64,000 nt of DNA from contig NZ_JABBNT010000003.1 of assembly GCF_012926505.1 (NCBI RefSeq), positions 434,001 through 498,000 of the forward strand, in the 5' to 3' direction. Below are positions 37,868 to 47,432 of this stretch, piece after piece. This DNA is from Pacificispira spongiicola. GTDB taxonomy: Bacteria > Pseudomonadota > Alphaproteobacteria > UBA8366 > Aestuariispiraceae. The number at the start of each line of letters is the position of its first letter. The stretch's first letter is position 1. The notes under the pieces were generated by a model. That model was given only the letters and a program-made list of their open reading frames with translations, had not been told where the DNA came from and searched no databases. Position numbers and translations under genes: made by a program.

Positions 37868-38067
37868 GCCTTTTTTATCCAATCGCCGTCACGCACAACC
37901 ATGGACCACCTTCCCCAGGGCCCAGATTGTTAGCCTGCATATCATTCTCAACTGAATCTATGCCAGGATCACGCGGTTTTTTCGCAGTCTAGCACAGGCA
38001 CGAATGATGTATACGACGACATTGCGCGGCGCGGCATGGCGAATGGGGCCGAGTCCCCCCGGGCGGT

Positions 38068-39447
38068 CTAGTTCAACGGCGCGGTGCCGGAACCTGAAAA
38101 ACCGTTATGGGTCAGTGTCGTGGACAGTGAATTCGTCCCAGTAAACGTTACGACGGCCTCGCAAGACGAACAACCGGTTCCCCCTGCGGCGATGCCGTTT
38201 GATCCGCCAATGGTCAGGCCGGTGGCGGAGTCGGACAGCGCCGTGCTGCCTTCCGAGATATTGAAGGTCGCATTGCCGGCCAAGCCTCCACCGTTCAGAT
38301 CCCGGAACTGAATATCGAAGGTCCGCGCCGACAGATCGATATAAGTGTTGAACAGCCCGGTGATATCCCCGGACAGGACATTGTCATTGCTGCCGACGGA
38401 CGATGCGCCGGCATTGGCGGAAATGATGTCGCCGAAGGTTGTGCTGTTCGCGCCGGTGGACGACGCGCCGGTGGTGATGTCGTTCGACTGCGATGCGTTG
38501 TTCGTATTGACGGCGACGGTCATGACTTGCGTAAACGACGTGTCCTTGGACGCTCCGGATTGGGACGACAGGTTGCCCGACGAGGATTGGGATGTGCCGC
38601 CACCCGACGCTGAGCTGCCCGAAGAGGACGTCCCGCCGGAACCCGTTCCGGTGCCGGAATCGGCCGAATTGTCGTCCCCGCCGTCGCCACCATCGGCGTC
38701 GCCGGATTGCGTGCCGCGGCCGGTCAGTGACTGTGACACATTGTTCACGGCGCCCGGCGGCGCGATGAAAAAGACCGGCGGTTGACCCGGGGTGGCGAGA
38801 ACCGCGCCGCCCGGCCGGTTCAGATCGACGCTGCCGTTCGGGCTGGAGAAGGTGAAAGACCCGGTACTCGACCCGGTCTGGCTCAACGGGCCGGGACCTG
38901 CCAGCGCCGCGAAGACGACCGGTTGGTTCGGCTGGGGGGCGACCTGCTGCGATTGATCCGGGAATTGCTGGGCTGCCTGATCGGGCGTGAGGATCGATAC
39001 CACGCCGATCGTGCCGCGAATACCGATGGTGCCGACCGGTAGCTTGATGACCATGCTGTCCGGGTTGCCGTCGGAAACCTTGCCGGTCACGAAGCGCATG
39101 ACTCCTTTCGTCATATTCGCGGCCAGGGACCCGTCGCCCGTCGCGGGGTCATAGACGAATTCGTCGATCGAAATTTCGCTGTCCGCCCCGATCGTGAAAA
39201 CGGTTTCGTCCATCAACAGGATTTGCATGCCGGAATCGCTGCCGGATGTGATGGCGTCGCGCATATAGATCGCCTCGCCGCTGGAAATCTGGCGGCCGAC
39301 GGCATCGGTCCGCGCGACCTGTACCGCCCCGCGGACGGCGGCGGAAACCCCGGCTTGCACCGCGTCTTGCGCCACCGAAGGCGCGGACCATAGCGCAGCC
39401 CCGGATATCAGGCTGACGGTTAGGAAGTTCCGAAATGTCGTATTCAT
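38068..39447 (-). CDS. Exported FecR-domain protein with Ser/Gly linker and beta-rich C-terminus
   Basis: A 459-residue protein with a signal peptide (cleavage after PSVAQ, residue 27). Residues about 35-150 are a FecR domain (SSGEAIYMRDAITSG, GVMRFVTGKV, LPVGTIGIRGT). Residues about 245-300 are a Ser/Gly/Asp-rich linker. The C-terminal 95 residues (YIDLSARTFDIQFRD, GNATFNISEG, a CSSC pair at 426-429) look like short beta strands, somewhat like the barrel handle of Slam substrates; that comparison is by eye. No lipobox and no anchor are seen. AAAGGA precedes the ATG at 39447. It follows the Slam-like barrel gene by 104 bases and is probably its exported client. Confidence 0.75.
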   Translation of the reverse strand: MNTTFRNFLTVSLISGAALWSAPSVAQDAVQAGVSAAVRGAVQVARTDAVGRQISSGEAIYMRDAITSGSDSGMQILLMDETVFTIGADSEISIDEFVYDPATGDGSLAANMTKGVMRFVTGKVSDGNPDSMVIKLPVGTIGIRGTIGVVSILTPDQAAQQFPDQSQQVAPQPNQPVVFAALAGPGPLSQTGSSTGSFTFSSPNGSVDLNRPGGAVLATPGQPPVFFIAPPGAVNNVSQSLTGRGTQSGDADGGDGGDDNSADSGTGTGSGGTSSSGSSASGGGTSQSSSGNLSSQSGASKDTSFTQVMTVAVNTNNASQSNDITTGASSTGANSTTFGDIISANAGASSVGSNDNVLSGDITGLFNTYIDLSARTFDIQFRDLNGGGLAGNATFNISEGSTALSDSATGLTIGGSNGIAAGGTGCSSCEAVVTFTGTNSLSTTLTHNGFSGSGTAPLN

Positions 39448-39551
39448 ACCGATCGTCCTTTCGATGCGCCGGTCCGGCTGGCAGCCATTGCGGCGGGCAA
39501 CCGTTCCAGGGGCATCCATTGTTGCGGCGCGTTCCGTTCCGCGCGCCGACT

Positions 39552-41141
39552 TCAAAAATCCAGACGCTTGGTCAGCAGGAACTGCGCCCGTGAGCTGCGA
39601 TATTGGTAGTTCGTGATGTTGGACCGCTGATACGTATGTTCCCCGGTGAAAGAGATCGTCGTGTCTTTCAAAAGATCCGCCAGCAATTCGTCCATATTGC
39701 CGGACGGCCGCTTGGACGCGTCGAAATTGACCAGATCGGCCAACGGCATGCCATAGGTCATGCGCAGCCGGACCGGTTGTTCCAGTCGCCGGACATTCTG
39801 GGCGCCGACGATAAACGCGTCGGCCGACTGATAGCGGCGCGACCCGACCAACAGGTTGGTCAGCAGGAAGCGGCTGTTTTCCAGTAGCCACGTATGGGAA
39901 AGTTCCACGTTGTGATACTGGTAAGAATAGATGCGCGCACCATTGTTGGCCGGATCGGCGGCAGCGGATTTGAACTGGTAATGGCCGACCGCGGACAGAT
40001 AATGGTTGGGGTGGACCAGCATGCCGAAGCCGAGTTTGGCATCGAACTTCTTCCCCTTGCGCAGCGTCAGGCTCTGATAATCGGGCGTGTTGTGATAGCC
40101 CTCGTTCTGCTGGGAAACCAATGCCCAGGTATCGAGAAGGGGCCAGTCCGTGCCGTCGAATTTGTGTTTGTGATCGACCCGAAGCTCAATGCCTTCCGAC
40201 TGATAGAATTTGGTCCAGCCCAACCGCATGTTCGACATGAAGACGCGGGGCGATACGGTGATGCCCGGATAGCGCAGCCTGACGCCCGCATCCAATGACA
40301 TGGAATGAACGTCCTGGCTGCCCGCCTGTTCCGTCAGTGTGTCTGCATACAGGTCGGCGCCGCCGAAAATTTCATGCTGGTTCTGGAATCCCGGATCGTA
40401 GGTTACGTCGTATCCCAGGATCGTCAGGAAACCGAGAATGCCGTTCGGCCGGTCGCTGTTGATGGAAATCGGACTGCGTGTCCCGACGGCGAGAAGTTCT
40501 TCCGACTGGGGTGCCGAGTTTCGGTTCGTGTCGTAATACGATCCGACGCTGATCGTCGCGGACTGTTTCAGCTTCCGGCGGCGTTTCTCGATCCGGTCGA
40601 GATAATCGTCCACGAAAGCCCTTGTTTCCTCATCGAGTTGCAGGCGAGATACCGTCCGGAACTCGCCTTCCGCCTCGTCCATATTGTCCAGACGGAACAG
40701 GACCATCGCGTATAAAAGCCGGACATTTGCCGCGTCCGGCGCTATCAGCAGCACGCGTTCCAGTGTTGCCGCCGCGCCACGGACATCCCCTGTCACGTTC
40801 ACCTGATACAGCGCATAGCAGATGTTGAGTTGCACATCGTCGGGATTGGTCAGGATATCCGCATAGGTCACCGTGTCCGGACAATTGGGATCGTTCATGC
40901 TCTCGATGGCGATCCGGCTAGCCCGGAGCGTCTGTTCGACCTCCGACGTTCTCGTGTCCTGCTCCTCAATCCCTTGTTCGGGCGACACCGTTTGCGCGGA
41001 CACCGTATTGGCGGAAAAACCGCCAATGACAACGGCCAGGGCAGTCGCACCAAAGACTTGCGCCGCGAGACGCTTAACGAGGCAGCACGGTTCAACCGCT
41101 GCCAGCCGACTTTGGGCTGCAAAATGCTTAAATAAAATCAC
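39552..41141 (-). CDS. TPR plus outer-membrane beta-barrel protein, Slam-like
   Basis: A 529-residue protein. A signal peptide region (ALAVVIGGFSANTVSAQ, about 34-50) is followed by TPR-like helices (about 90-195; AAATLERVLLIAPDAANVRL, MDEAEGEFRTV) and a C-terminal beta-barrel (about 205-529). The barrel opens with ISVGSYYDTNRNSAP, similar to the G-x-DSN-x-N-AP opening of surface lipoprotein assembly modulators (Slam, DUF560), and ends in an aromatic residue (LTKRLDF), as outer-membrane barrels do. Slam proteins move partner proteins across the outer membrane. GTG start at 41141 after GGGGGTGAAG. It heads a two-gene unit with the FecR-domain protein. Confidence 0.78.
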   Translation of the reverse strand: MILFKHFAAQSRLAAVEPCCLVKRLAAQVFGATALAVVIGGFSANTVSAQTVSPEQGIEEQDTRTSEVEQTLRASRIAIESMNDPNCPDTVTYADILTNPDDVQLNICYALYQVNVTGDVRGAAATLERVLLIAPDAANVRLLYAMVLFRLDNMDEAEGEFRTVSRLQLDEETRAFVDDYLDRIEKRRRKLKQSATISVGSYYDTNRNSAPQSEELLAVGTRSPISINSDRPNGILGFLTILGYDVTYDPGFQNQHEIFGGADLYADTLTEQAGSQDVHSMSLDAGVRLRYPGITVSPRVFMSNMRLGWTKFYQSEGIELRVDHKHKFDGTDWPLLDTWALVSQQNEGYHNTPDYQSLTLRKGKKFDAKLGFGMLVHPNHYLSAVGHYQFKSAAADPANNGARIYSYQYHNVELSHTWLLENSRFLLTNLLVGSRRYQSADAFIVGAQNVRRLEQPVRLRMTYGMPLADLVNFDASKRPSGNMDELLADLLKDTTISFTGEHTYQRSNITNYQYRSSRAQFLLTKRLDF

Positions 41142-41325
41142 ACTTCACCCCCGGTACCGTAGCGTCCCACCGCGTTGCCGGGACACGACGAAGCATTGGC
41201 GATCCCCACGTCTCATTGCAAAACTAGCAAATTCGGTCCGACGTCTTGATTCAAAGACGCGCATTTCGGTGATGACGGTAAGGAAGTGTTGCATGATTGC
41301 GCCAGTTTTTACCGACAACGCCACC

Positions 41326-42153
41326 CTAGATTAAATTTATCCTCATATTTTCCCGTGCGACGATGGCGCCGGACCATGTGTTGCGGGCTTCCAGTTCCAG
41401 CGATTCCATGAAGGCGTCGTCATGGGTCGGATCATGGTGGAAGATGGCCAGCATCTTTACATTCGCCGCCTTGCACAGGCGCACGCCCTCTTCCCAGGTG
41501 GAATGACCCCAACCGACCTTTTCCGGAAATTCCGCTTCCGTATAGGTGCTGTCGTAGATGACGAGGTCGCTGCCTTCGATCAGGCCCAGGATATTCTGGT
41601 CGGGCTGCCCCGGAACATGTTCGGTGTCGGTGACATAGCAGACCGACTTGCCGCGATGGTCGATGCGGTAGGCCGTCGCCCCGTTCGGGTGGTTCAGGGG
41701 CGTCGTGGAGACCCGGACATTCGGGCCGATATCGAAACTGTCGCCCGCCGAAAAGTCGGAAAATGTCAGGGTGCCGCGCATCGCTTCCAACGGCACAGGG
41801 AAGAACGGCTGCGCCATCTGACCGGACAGAACCTTGCGGATGCCGCCTTCTTCCGGGGCGACATGCCCGGCCATGATTTCGAAGGACCGATCCGGCAGGA
41901 AGGCCGGGGTAAAGAAGGGGAAGCCGTTGATATGGTCCCAATGCGTGTGGGACAGCATCAGATGCGCCTTTTTCACTTCCTTCTTCAGCATCCATTGGCC
42001 CAGCGATCGGATACCGGTCCCGGCGTCGAAGATGATGCGTTCGCCGCCCGCCGCAACCTCGATGCAGCTTGTGTTGCCGCCGAACCCGATATGCTGTGGC
42101 GACGGACAGGCAATGGAACCGCGAACACCCCAGAATTTTACTTTGAAAGCCAT
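41326..42153 (-). CDS. MBL-fold metal-dependent hydrolase
   Basis: A 275-residue metallo-beta-lactamase fold protein. The metal motif is SHTHWDHINGFPFF, with further ligands in NHPNGATAYRI, TDTEH and the late FHHDPTHDD. FWGVRGSIACPSPQHIGFGG and STYTEAEFPEKVGWGHSTWE are typical of a widespread subgroup close to PqsE/cyclic-phosphodiesterase-like hydrolases. The substrate is unknown. ATG at 42153 after GGAAG; it is preceded by a 165-base AT-rich promoter region with a possible minus-strand TTGTTA (42309-42314), an 18-base gap and TAAAAT (42285-42290). Confidence 0.85.
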   Translation of the reverse strand: MAFKVKFWGVRGSIACPSPQHIGFGGNTSCIEVAAGGERIIFDAGTGIRSLGQWMLKKEVKKAHLMLSHTHWDHINGFPFFTPAFLPDRSFEIMAGHVAPEEGGIRKVLSGQMAQPFFPVPLEAMRGTLTFSDFSAGDSFDIGPNVRVSTTPLNHPNGATAYRIDHRGKSVCYVTDTEHVPGQPDQNILGLIEGSDLVIYDSTYTEAEFPEKVGWGHSTWEEGVRLCKAANVKMLAIFHHDPTHDDAFMESLELEARNTWSGAIVARENMRINLI

Positions 42154-42318
42154 GTTATCCCGCTTCCTTAGGCCCCGATCTCGTTCGTTTCGTTTACTTC
42201 TGCGTCCGTCCAAACGATTCGGGCTTTTTAGGTGTCCCTACCAAGGAACAAGGTAAATGTTCAGAAAATATCGTCTAGCAAATAATTTTACCCTATATTC
42301 GCAAGAAATAACAAATAT

Positions 42319-42996
42319 TTACGGATGCAACCGAAGGGACACCCGCTCATTCTTTTTTTGGTTTTGCGGTAAAGGGGTGTTTACAATGTCTTTATTGGGC
42401 ACCTTTGGTTGAGTATCCGCGTAGCCGGATGCCTTCAACCATTCCGGCCGCATTCCCAATTCCAGGAACACGCGCAGGACGCGCGCCGCCTGAGAGGCCG
42501 ACAATTCCCAATTGGTCGGGAAGGCGCTGTTCGCAGGCGGCGGCAGGTCGGAGGTATGCCCCTCCACATCAATCTTGAAGACGTCATAAGGCGGTTCCAG
42601 CAATTGCCGATAAACCCCGCCCAGAACGTCCTGCGTCCCGGGCAGCAGTTTGATCGTCCCCGGTTCGAAGAAATATCCGGCGGCGAAATCGATGACGACC
42701 CCCTGATCGTCGAAGCTGACCTCGACCGCTTCCGGCGGCAGGACGCTGGATTCCGACAGAATATCCCGCATCTTGGACTCCAGCGTGAAGATCGGGGTCT
42801 CGCGTTCCGTTACACCGCCGATTTTTTCCGCGATTCCGGCCTGCACGTCCTCGAACATCGGCAGATCGACCTTGGAAAAGGACACCAGCATGACGAAGAA
42901 CGCCATCAACAGCGTGATGGCGTCGGCATAGGTGACCATCCAGTCTTCGCTGTCGTCCGCTTCGGCGGGGGGCGCTGCCTTCTTTCTGCGTGCCAT
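42319..42996 (-). CDS. motB: MotB-type stator protein
   Basis: A 225-residue protein: a single membrane helix with the ion-carrying aspartate D25 (DWMVTYADAITLLMAFFVML), a linker, and an OmpA-like peptidoglycan-binding domain (about 90-225; VEGHTSDLPP, NWELSASQAARVLRVFLELG, KNERVSLRLH). This is the MotB/PomB layout. It anchors the flagellar stator to the cell wall and, with MotA, conducts ions. It follows the MotA-type gene by 21 bases. Other ion-driven complexes use related proteins, but the aspartate motif and MotA pairing favour the flagellar motor. Confidence 0.88.
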   Translation of the reverse strand: MARRKKAAPPAEADDSEDWMVTYADAITLLMAFFVMLVSFSKVDLPMFEDVQAGIAEKIGGVTERETPIFTLESKMRDILSESSVLPPEAVEVSFDDQGVVIDFAAGYFFEPGTIKLLPGTQDVLGGVYRQLLEPPYDVFKIDVEGHTSDLPPPANSAFPTNWELSASQAARVLRVFLELGMRPEWLKASGYADTQPKVPNKDIVNTPLPQNQKKNERVSLRLHP

Positions 42997-43017
42997 TTTC
43001 CGGGCTCCGGCTCGGGG

Positions 43018-43806
43018 CTAGCCTTGTTTGTCGATGTCGAAACGGATGCTGGGATCCAGGAAACTGTTCATTCGGTCGGCGATGTAGCGGGGCGTGCGGC
43101 GTTCCGCCAGCATGACCAGTCCTTCGGTCATCAACTCATGGCGGAAGCGCTGAATCTGATGGCGCTGGGTCAGCTTGCTCGATGCCGGGATCAGGATCAG
43201 GCGCGCGAACAATACGCCGTACAGCGTTGTGTTCAAGGCGACGGCCAAACCGACACCCAATTGTTTCGGGTCCGCGCCCAGATTGGACAGCATGATGATC
43301 AGCCCGACCAGGGTCCCGATCATGCCGAAGGCGGGCGCGGTCGCCGCCATGGTCTTCAGGATATTGGCCGGAACCATGTTGCGTTCGAAGGTCTTGTCGG
43401 CGGCGATGTCCAGGGAGTCGCGCAATTCCTCGCCGGTATAGCCGCTCAACAGGTTTTCGAGGCCGAAGCTCAGGAAATCGTCGCCCTGAACCTTGTTCAC
43501 CTCGTTGTCCAGGGCAATCAGGCCGTTCTGCTGGGCCATATAGCCCCATTGGATGATGCGGCCGACATCCTGATTCAACACGTTGCGACCGGACCGATAA
43601 ACGGCGAACATGCTGAAAATCGCGCGGATCGACAGCATGACATAGCGATATTCCTGGCCCAGGAAGGTCGCCGCAAGCGTGCCGCCGATCACCATGATCG
43701 CGCTGAACAGGTCGACGAATATGAAATAGTTATCCGTCGACGATACGATCGCGAAGATGAACAGGCCAAACGCCAGAATGAATGCGATGAGCGTATTGAG
43801 CGACAT
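43018..43806 (-). CDS. motA: MotA/PomA-type stator protein
   Basis: A 262-residue membrane protein with four helices: two near the N-terminus (about 3-20 and 28-48) and two in the second half (APAFGMIGTLVGLIIML and LNTTLYGVLFARLILIP), the conserved channel helices of MotA/TolQ/ExbB proteins. The cytoplasmic loop between them carries the charged region that contacts the flagellar rotor. The ATG at 43806 (MSLNTLIAF) begins the first helix; a TTG ten codons upstream is the alternative. It is the first gene of the motAB pair and is divergent from the RNA methyltransferase gene. Confidence 0.88.
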   Translation of the reverse strand: MSLNTLIAFILAFGLFIFAIVSSTDNYFIFVDLFSAIMVIGGTLAATFLGQEYRYVMLSIRAIFSMFAVYRSGRNVLNQDVGRIIQWGYMAQQNGLIALDNEVNKVQGDDFLSFGLENLLSGYTGEELRDSLDIAADKTFERNMVPANILKTMAATAPAFGMIGTLVGLIIMLSNLGADPKQLGVGLAVALNTTLYGVLFARLILIPASSKLTQRHQIQRFRHELMTEGLVMLAERRTPRYIADRMNSFLDPSIRFDIDKQG

Positions 43807-43982
43807 CGACCGGAACCGTTTCCCCTTTTCCGGCAATCCGTGTAAGGAAAGCCTGTCCCCGAAACCGCCGATGACAGTAGCGCGATTCGCCCCCTGTCAT
43901 CTGCAAGACTTTCGCAAAGTATGCGCGAAACCGAGGGGATAGAAAGAACGAAACCGTTTTCGCGCCGATCGAAAGGCGGATC

Positions 43983-45317
43983 ATGAGCCGTAGACCCCGA
44001 CTGACACAACCGCGACACACACACCATCGCCGCCAACAGAGTGGGCGCGCTGAACCGATCGAAGCGCTGGTTTCGGAAATCGGCGCGCGCGGTGACGGTA
44101 TCGCGCAATCCGACCAAGGGCTCCTGTTCGTTCCCGGCACGGCACCCGGCGATCGGGTATTGGTCCGACCCGGCCCCCGCCGGGGGGAAGGCCGAGCGGC
44201 AGAGCTGCTGGAGGTGTTGGAACCCGGACCGGATCGCGTCGATCCGCCCTGTCCGCATGCGAAAAGCTGCGGCGGGTGCAGTTTGCAACACATCCATCCG
44301 GATACCATCGCCGGGACGAAGCGTTCGATCCTGGCCGATGCCCTGGCCCATCGGGGCTTCGATGCGGACATTGTGACCGAAACCCGATCGGTCGGACCCG
44401 GCACGCGCCGTCGTCTGCGCGTCGCGGTGCGACGGCTGGGCGGGCGCACCGTCCTGGGCTTCAACGAACGGGCCAGCGGCAATCTGGTGGATATCTCCGT
44501 CTGTCCCATCGCACGGCCGGAACTGGTCTCGCTGTTCCCGGCGCTTCGGAAGCTTGCGGCCTCCCTGAACAGTTTGGGCAAGGGCGGCGATTTCCAACTG
44601 ACTCTGACGGAAACCGGAGTCGATCTGCTGATCGTGCCGATGCGCGACGTCGATCCGGATTTGGGTGAGCGGCGGCGCATGGTGGATTTCGCGGAAGATC
44701 ACGATCTTGCCCGCATCGCCTGGGAAATCGACGCCATCCCCGAACCCATCGTGGCGCGGCGGGATGCCGTTATGCGGTTCGGCGGCGTACCGGTCGCCCT
44801 GCCCATGGGCGCCTTCCTACAGCCGAGCGCGGAGGGCGAGGCCATCCTGGTTGAGCTCGTTCGTGCTGCAATTCCGGGAGGGGCCGATGCTGTTGCCGAC
44901 CTTTATTCCGGCTGCGGCAGCCTGTCCCTGCCCCTGGTCGCGGATGGCCGGAACGTCCTCGCGGTGGAGGGGGAATCCGCGCCGGTCGGTGCCCTGCGCG
45001 CCGCGACGGGCGGCATGCGCGTCCAGACGGAATGCCGCGATCTGGCGCGGGCGCCGTTGACCGTCCGGGAATTGGACCGCTTCGATGCCGTGGTCTTCGA
45101 CCCGCCCCGCGCGGGCGCGGCGGCCCAGGCGGAGGAATTGGCGCATAGCAAAGTCCCGCGCGTGATCGCCGTTTCCTGCAACCCATCGACTCTGGCCCGC
45201 GACCTGCGCCTGCTTGTCGACGGTGGTTATGTCTTGGACCGCGTCGTGCCGGTCGACCAGTTCACGTGGTCCGCCCATGTCGAAGCGGTGGCGGTGCTGT
45301 CGCGGCCTACAGAATAA
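43983..45317 (+). CDS. RlmD/RumA-type 23S rRNA uracil-C5 methyltransferase
   Basis: A 444-residue enzyme of the TrmA/RumA family. A TRAM-like RNA-binding domain (about 25-85) is followed by the iron-sulphur cysteines (PPCPHAKSCGGC, plus VCPIA farther on), the SAM-binding motif DLYSGCGSLSLPL and the catalytic cysteine in VSCNPSTLARDL; FDPPRAGA is the usual motif IV. It makes 5-methyluridine in 23S rRNA, at position 1939 or 747 by family knowledge; which one cannot be told. The last 11 bases overlap the end of the convergent AEC-transporter gene. Confidence 0.9.
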   Translation: MSRRPRLTQPRHTHHRRQQSGRAEPIEALVSEIGARGDGIAQSDQGLLFVPGTAPGDRVLVRPGPRRGEGRAAELLEVLEPGPDRVDPPCPHAKSCGGCSLQHIHPDTIAGTKRSILADALAHRGFDADIVTETRSVGPGTRRRLRVAVRRLGGRTVLGFNERASGNLVDISVCPIARPELVSLFPALRKLAASLNSLGKGGDFQLTLTETGVDLLIVPMRDVDPDLGERRRMVDFAEDHDLARIAWEIDAIPEPIVARRDAVMRFGGVPVALPMGAFLQPSAEGEAILVELVRAAIPGGADAVADLYSGCGSLSLPLVADGRNVLAVEGESAPVGALRAATGGMRVQTECRDLARAPLTVRELDRFDAVVFDPPRAGAAAQAEELAHSKVPRVIAVSCNPSTLARDLRLLVDGGYVLDRVVPVDQFTWSAHVEAVAVLSRPTE

Positions 45318-46182
45318 CCGCCAGTAGCAGCGGCAAGGTCGCGAAGCTCATCACCGTGGAGACAACGACCAGACCGGCGACTTCCGACGGGCTGTTGTCG
45401 TAATACTGGGCCAGCAGATAGTTGAAGACCGCGACCGGCATCGACGCCTGGATCAGGACGATACCGGCCGCCGTGCCGTCCAGCCCGGCCAGCCAGACGA
45501 AGCCCAGCCCGATGGCCAGCCCGCCGCCGATCCGCACGACGGACAGCAGGATCGCACGTCCGACCGCGCCGACGGTCAGTTTCGCCAGCGACACGCCCAG
45601 GAACAGCAGCATCATCGGAATGGTGAACTGACCCAGCAGGGAGACCGTGTTGCCGACCCAGACCGGTACGGGCGTATCCGTCCACAGCATCGCGACGGCG
45701 GCGGCGATGGCATAGATATGCGGCGTCGCCACGGCGCGTTTCCAGGAAAAGCGGTTGGCGGAAACCGATACGCCGAAGGTGAATTGCAGCAGTGCCGACA
45801 CGGTGAAATAGGCGACGCCCAGCGCCAGCCCGACATCGCCGAAGGCGAACAGGCACAGGGACAGGCCCATATTGCCGGTATTCGGCAGGGTCAGCGCGGG
45901 CAGGAAGGCCCGTACCGGAAGGCGCAACACTTTCAGCACGATCAGGCCGAGCGCCGCCGCGCATAGATGGATGCCCACGGCGACCCAGGCGATTTCCGTC
46001 AACGCGCTCAACCCGATATCGGACTTCATCAGGGCGGAGAAGATCAGGCAGGGACTGCCGATCCACACGATCAGCGGGGTGAACTGGTTCGTGTCCAGGG
46101 TTCTGCCGGATTTGGTCCAGGCGAATCCGATCCCGGCCATGATGAAGACCGGTGCCAAAATTTCGAGTAAGTTGAAAATCAT
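45307..46182 (-). CDS. AEC-family transporter (auxin-efflux-carrier fold)
   Basis: A 291-residue membrane protein with about ten helices in two five-helix repeats. It starts MIFNLLEILAPVFIMAGIGF and contains LPNTGNMGLSLCLFAFGD, the conserved N-P/N-T-G crossover region of the first repeat, and VLIQASMPVAVFNYLLAQYY in the second. Members export or import small organic acids; the substrate is unknown. The start is the ATG following a GGGAGAT. It sits 25 bases downstream of the PfkB-type kinase gene, so they may form one transcript. Confidence 0.85.
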   Translation of the reverse strand: MIFNLLEILAPVFIMAGIGFAWTKSGRTLDTNQFTPLIVWIGSPCLIFSALMKSDIGLSALTEIAWVAVGIHLCAAALGLIVLKVLRLPVRAFLPALTLPNTGNMGLSLCLFAFGDVGLALGVAYFTVSALLQFTFGVSVSANRFSWKRAVATPHIYAIAAAVAMLWTDTPVPVWVGNTVSLLGQFTIPMMLLFLGVSLAKLTVGAVGRAILLSVVRIGGGLAIGLGFVWLAGLDGTAAGIVLIQASMPVAVFNYLLAQYYDNSPSEVAGLVVVSTVMSFATLPLLLAVIL

Positions 46183-46207
46183 GCCCCCAACGATCTCCCG
46201 GTGCCGA

Positions 46208-47200
46208 TTACCCGAACCGCGCTTTCACCAGGGCGGCGACGTCGACTTCCGGTCGCGCGCCGTAATGGGAGATGACCTCCGCCGCCATGATCCCGGCGAT
46301 CCGGCCGGAATCGGCAAGACCATAGCCGTTGGTGTAACCGTAGAGGAAACCGGCGGCATATTGGTCGCCGGCGCCGGTCGTGTCGATCACGCGCTCGACC
46401 GGTTCGGCGTCGATGACATGCAGTTCGTCGCCGCGCAACACGACCGATCCCTTTTCCGACCGGGTCAGGCAGGCGATGCGGCAGTCGCGGCGCGCGGCCT
46501 GCAACGCTTCGTCGAAACTGGAAACCTGATACAGCGAGGTGATTTCGTCCTCGTTGGCGAACAGGATATCGACGTGATCCTTGACGAGGCTGAGGAAGGC
46601 ATCGCGATGGCGGTCGACGCAGAACCCGTCGCTCAAGGTCAGGGAAACCTCCCGTCCAGCCTCATGCGCCGCGTCGGCGGCGGCAACAAAGGCGTCCTTC
46701 GCCGCATCGCGGTCGAACAGATAGCCTTCCAGATACAGGACCTTGGACTCTTTCACGGTTTCCAGGGCCACATCCGCCGTCGACAGGTCGTTGGCCGCCC
46801 CCAGATAGGTGACCATCGTGCGCTGCGCATCCGGCGTGACCATGACGAGGCAGCGCCCGGTGCCGGGACCGTCCGTCGCCATTGCATTCGGGAAGGCGAG
46901 GCCGAGCGCGGTCATGTCGTGACGGAAGACGGTGCCGAACTGATCGTCGCGCACCCGGCCGATATAGGCGCCCTTGCCGCCCAGCGCGGCGAAACCGGCC
47001 ATGGTATTGCCGCAGGACCCGCCGGATTTCTCGATGCCCGGCGGCAGGGTTTCGTACAGCGCGTCCGACGCGTCGCGTTCGACCAGGAACATACCGCCCT
47101 TCGGGTGGCCGGTTTCGCTCAATTTCGCTTCATCGATCTCCACCAGAACGTCCACAAGGGCGTTGCCGATGCCCACGACGTCATACCGCGCGTCCGCCAT
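46208..47200 (-). CDS. PfkB-family sugar/nucleoside kinase, adenosine-kinase-like
   Basis: A 330-residue ribokinase-fold enzyme. GGSCGNTMAGFAALGGKGAY is PfkB signature 1 and VIDTTGAGDQYAAGFLYGY signature 2, with the catalytic aspartate in TGAGD. ALVDVLVEID and GGMFLVE near the N-terminus are typical of the adenosine-kinase-like alphaproteobacterial group. It most likely phosphorylates adenosine or a related nucleoside in salvage; other sugars are possible. It is transcribed into the AEC transporter gene. Confidence 0.88.
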   Translation of the reverse strand: MADARYDVVGIGNALVDVLVEIDEAKLSETGHPKGGMFLVERDASDALYETLPPGIEKSGGSCGNTMAGFAALGGKGAYIGRVRDDQFGTVFRHDMTALGLAFPNAMATDGPGTGRCLVMVTPDAQRTMVTYLGAANDLSTADVALETVKESKVLYLEGYLFDRDAAKDAFVAAADAAHEAGREVSLTLSDGFCVDRHRDAFLSLVKDHVDILFANEDEITSLYQVSSFDEALQAARRDCRIACLTRSEKGSVVLRGDELHVIDAEPVERVIDTTGAGDQYAAGFLYGYTNGYGLADSGRIAGIMAAEVISHYGARPEVDVAALVKARFG

Positions 47201-47432
47201 TGACCAATTTCCTTACAAAAAAGTGATGTCACCGCAACGGGTGATAGCTTGTGCCGCTGGGACCCGCAATCCCTAGCATGGCACGCTGGCCGATAGGGCC
47301 TGCCCTCTCCGGTACGTTGAATAGCATTTTACCGATCTTCCGGTGGTTGATTGACGGGGAAGACAGACCCGCCCAGAGTGGTTTCAGGTGGATCATTTGA
47401 GGTATCCCGGCACCGGTGCCGGAAAGTCTGAC

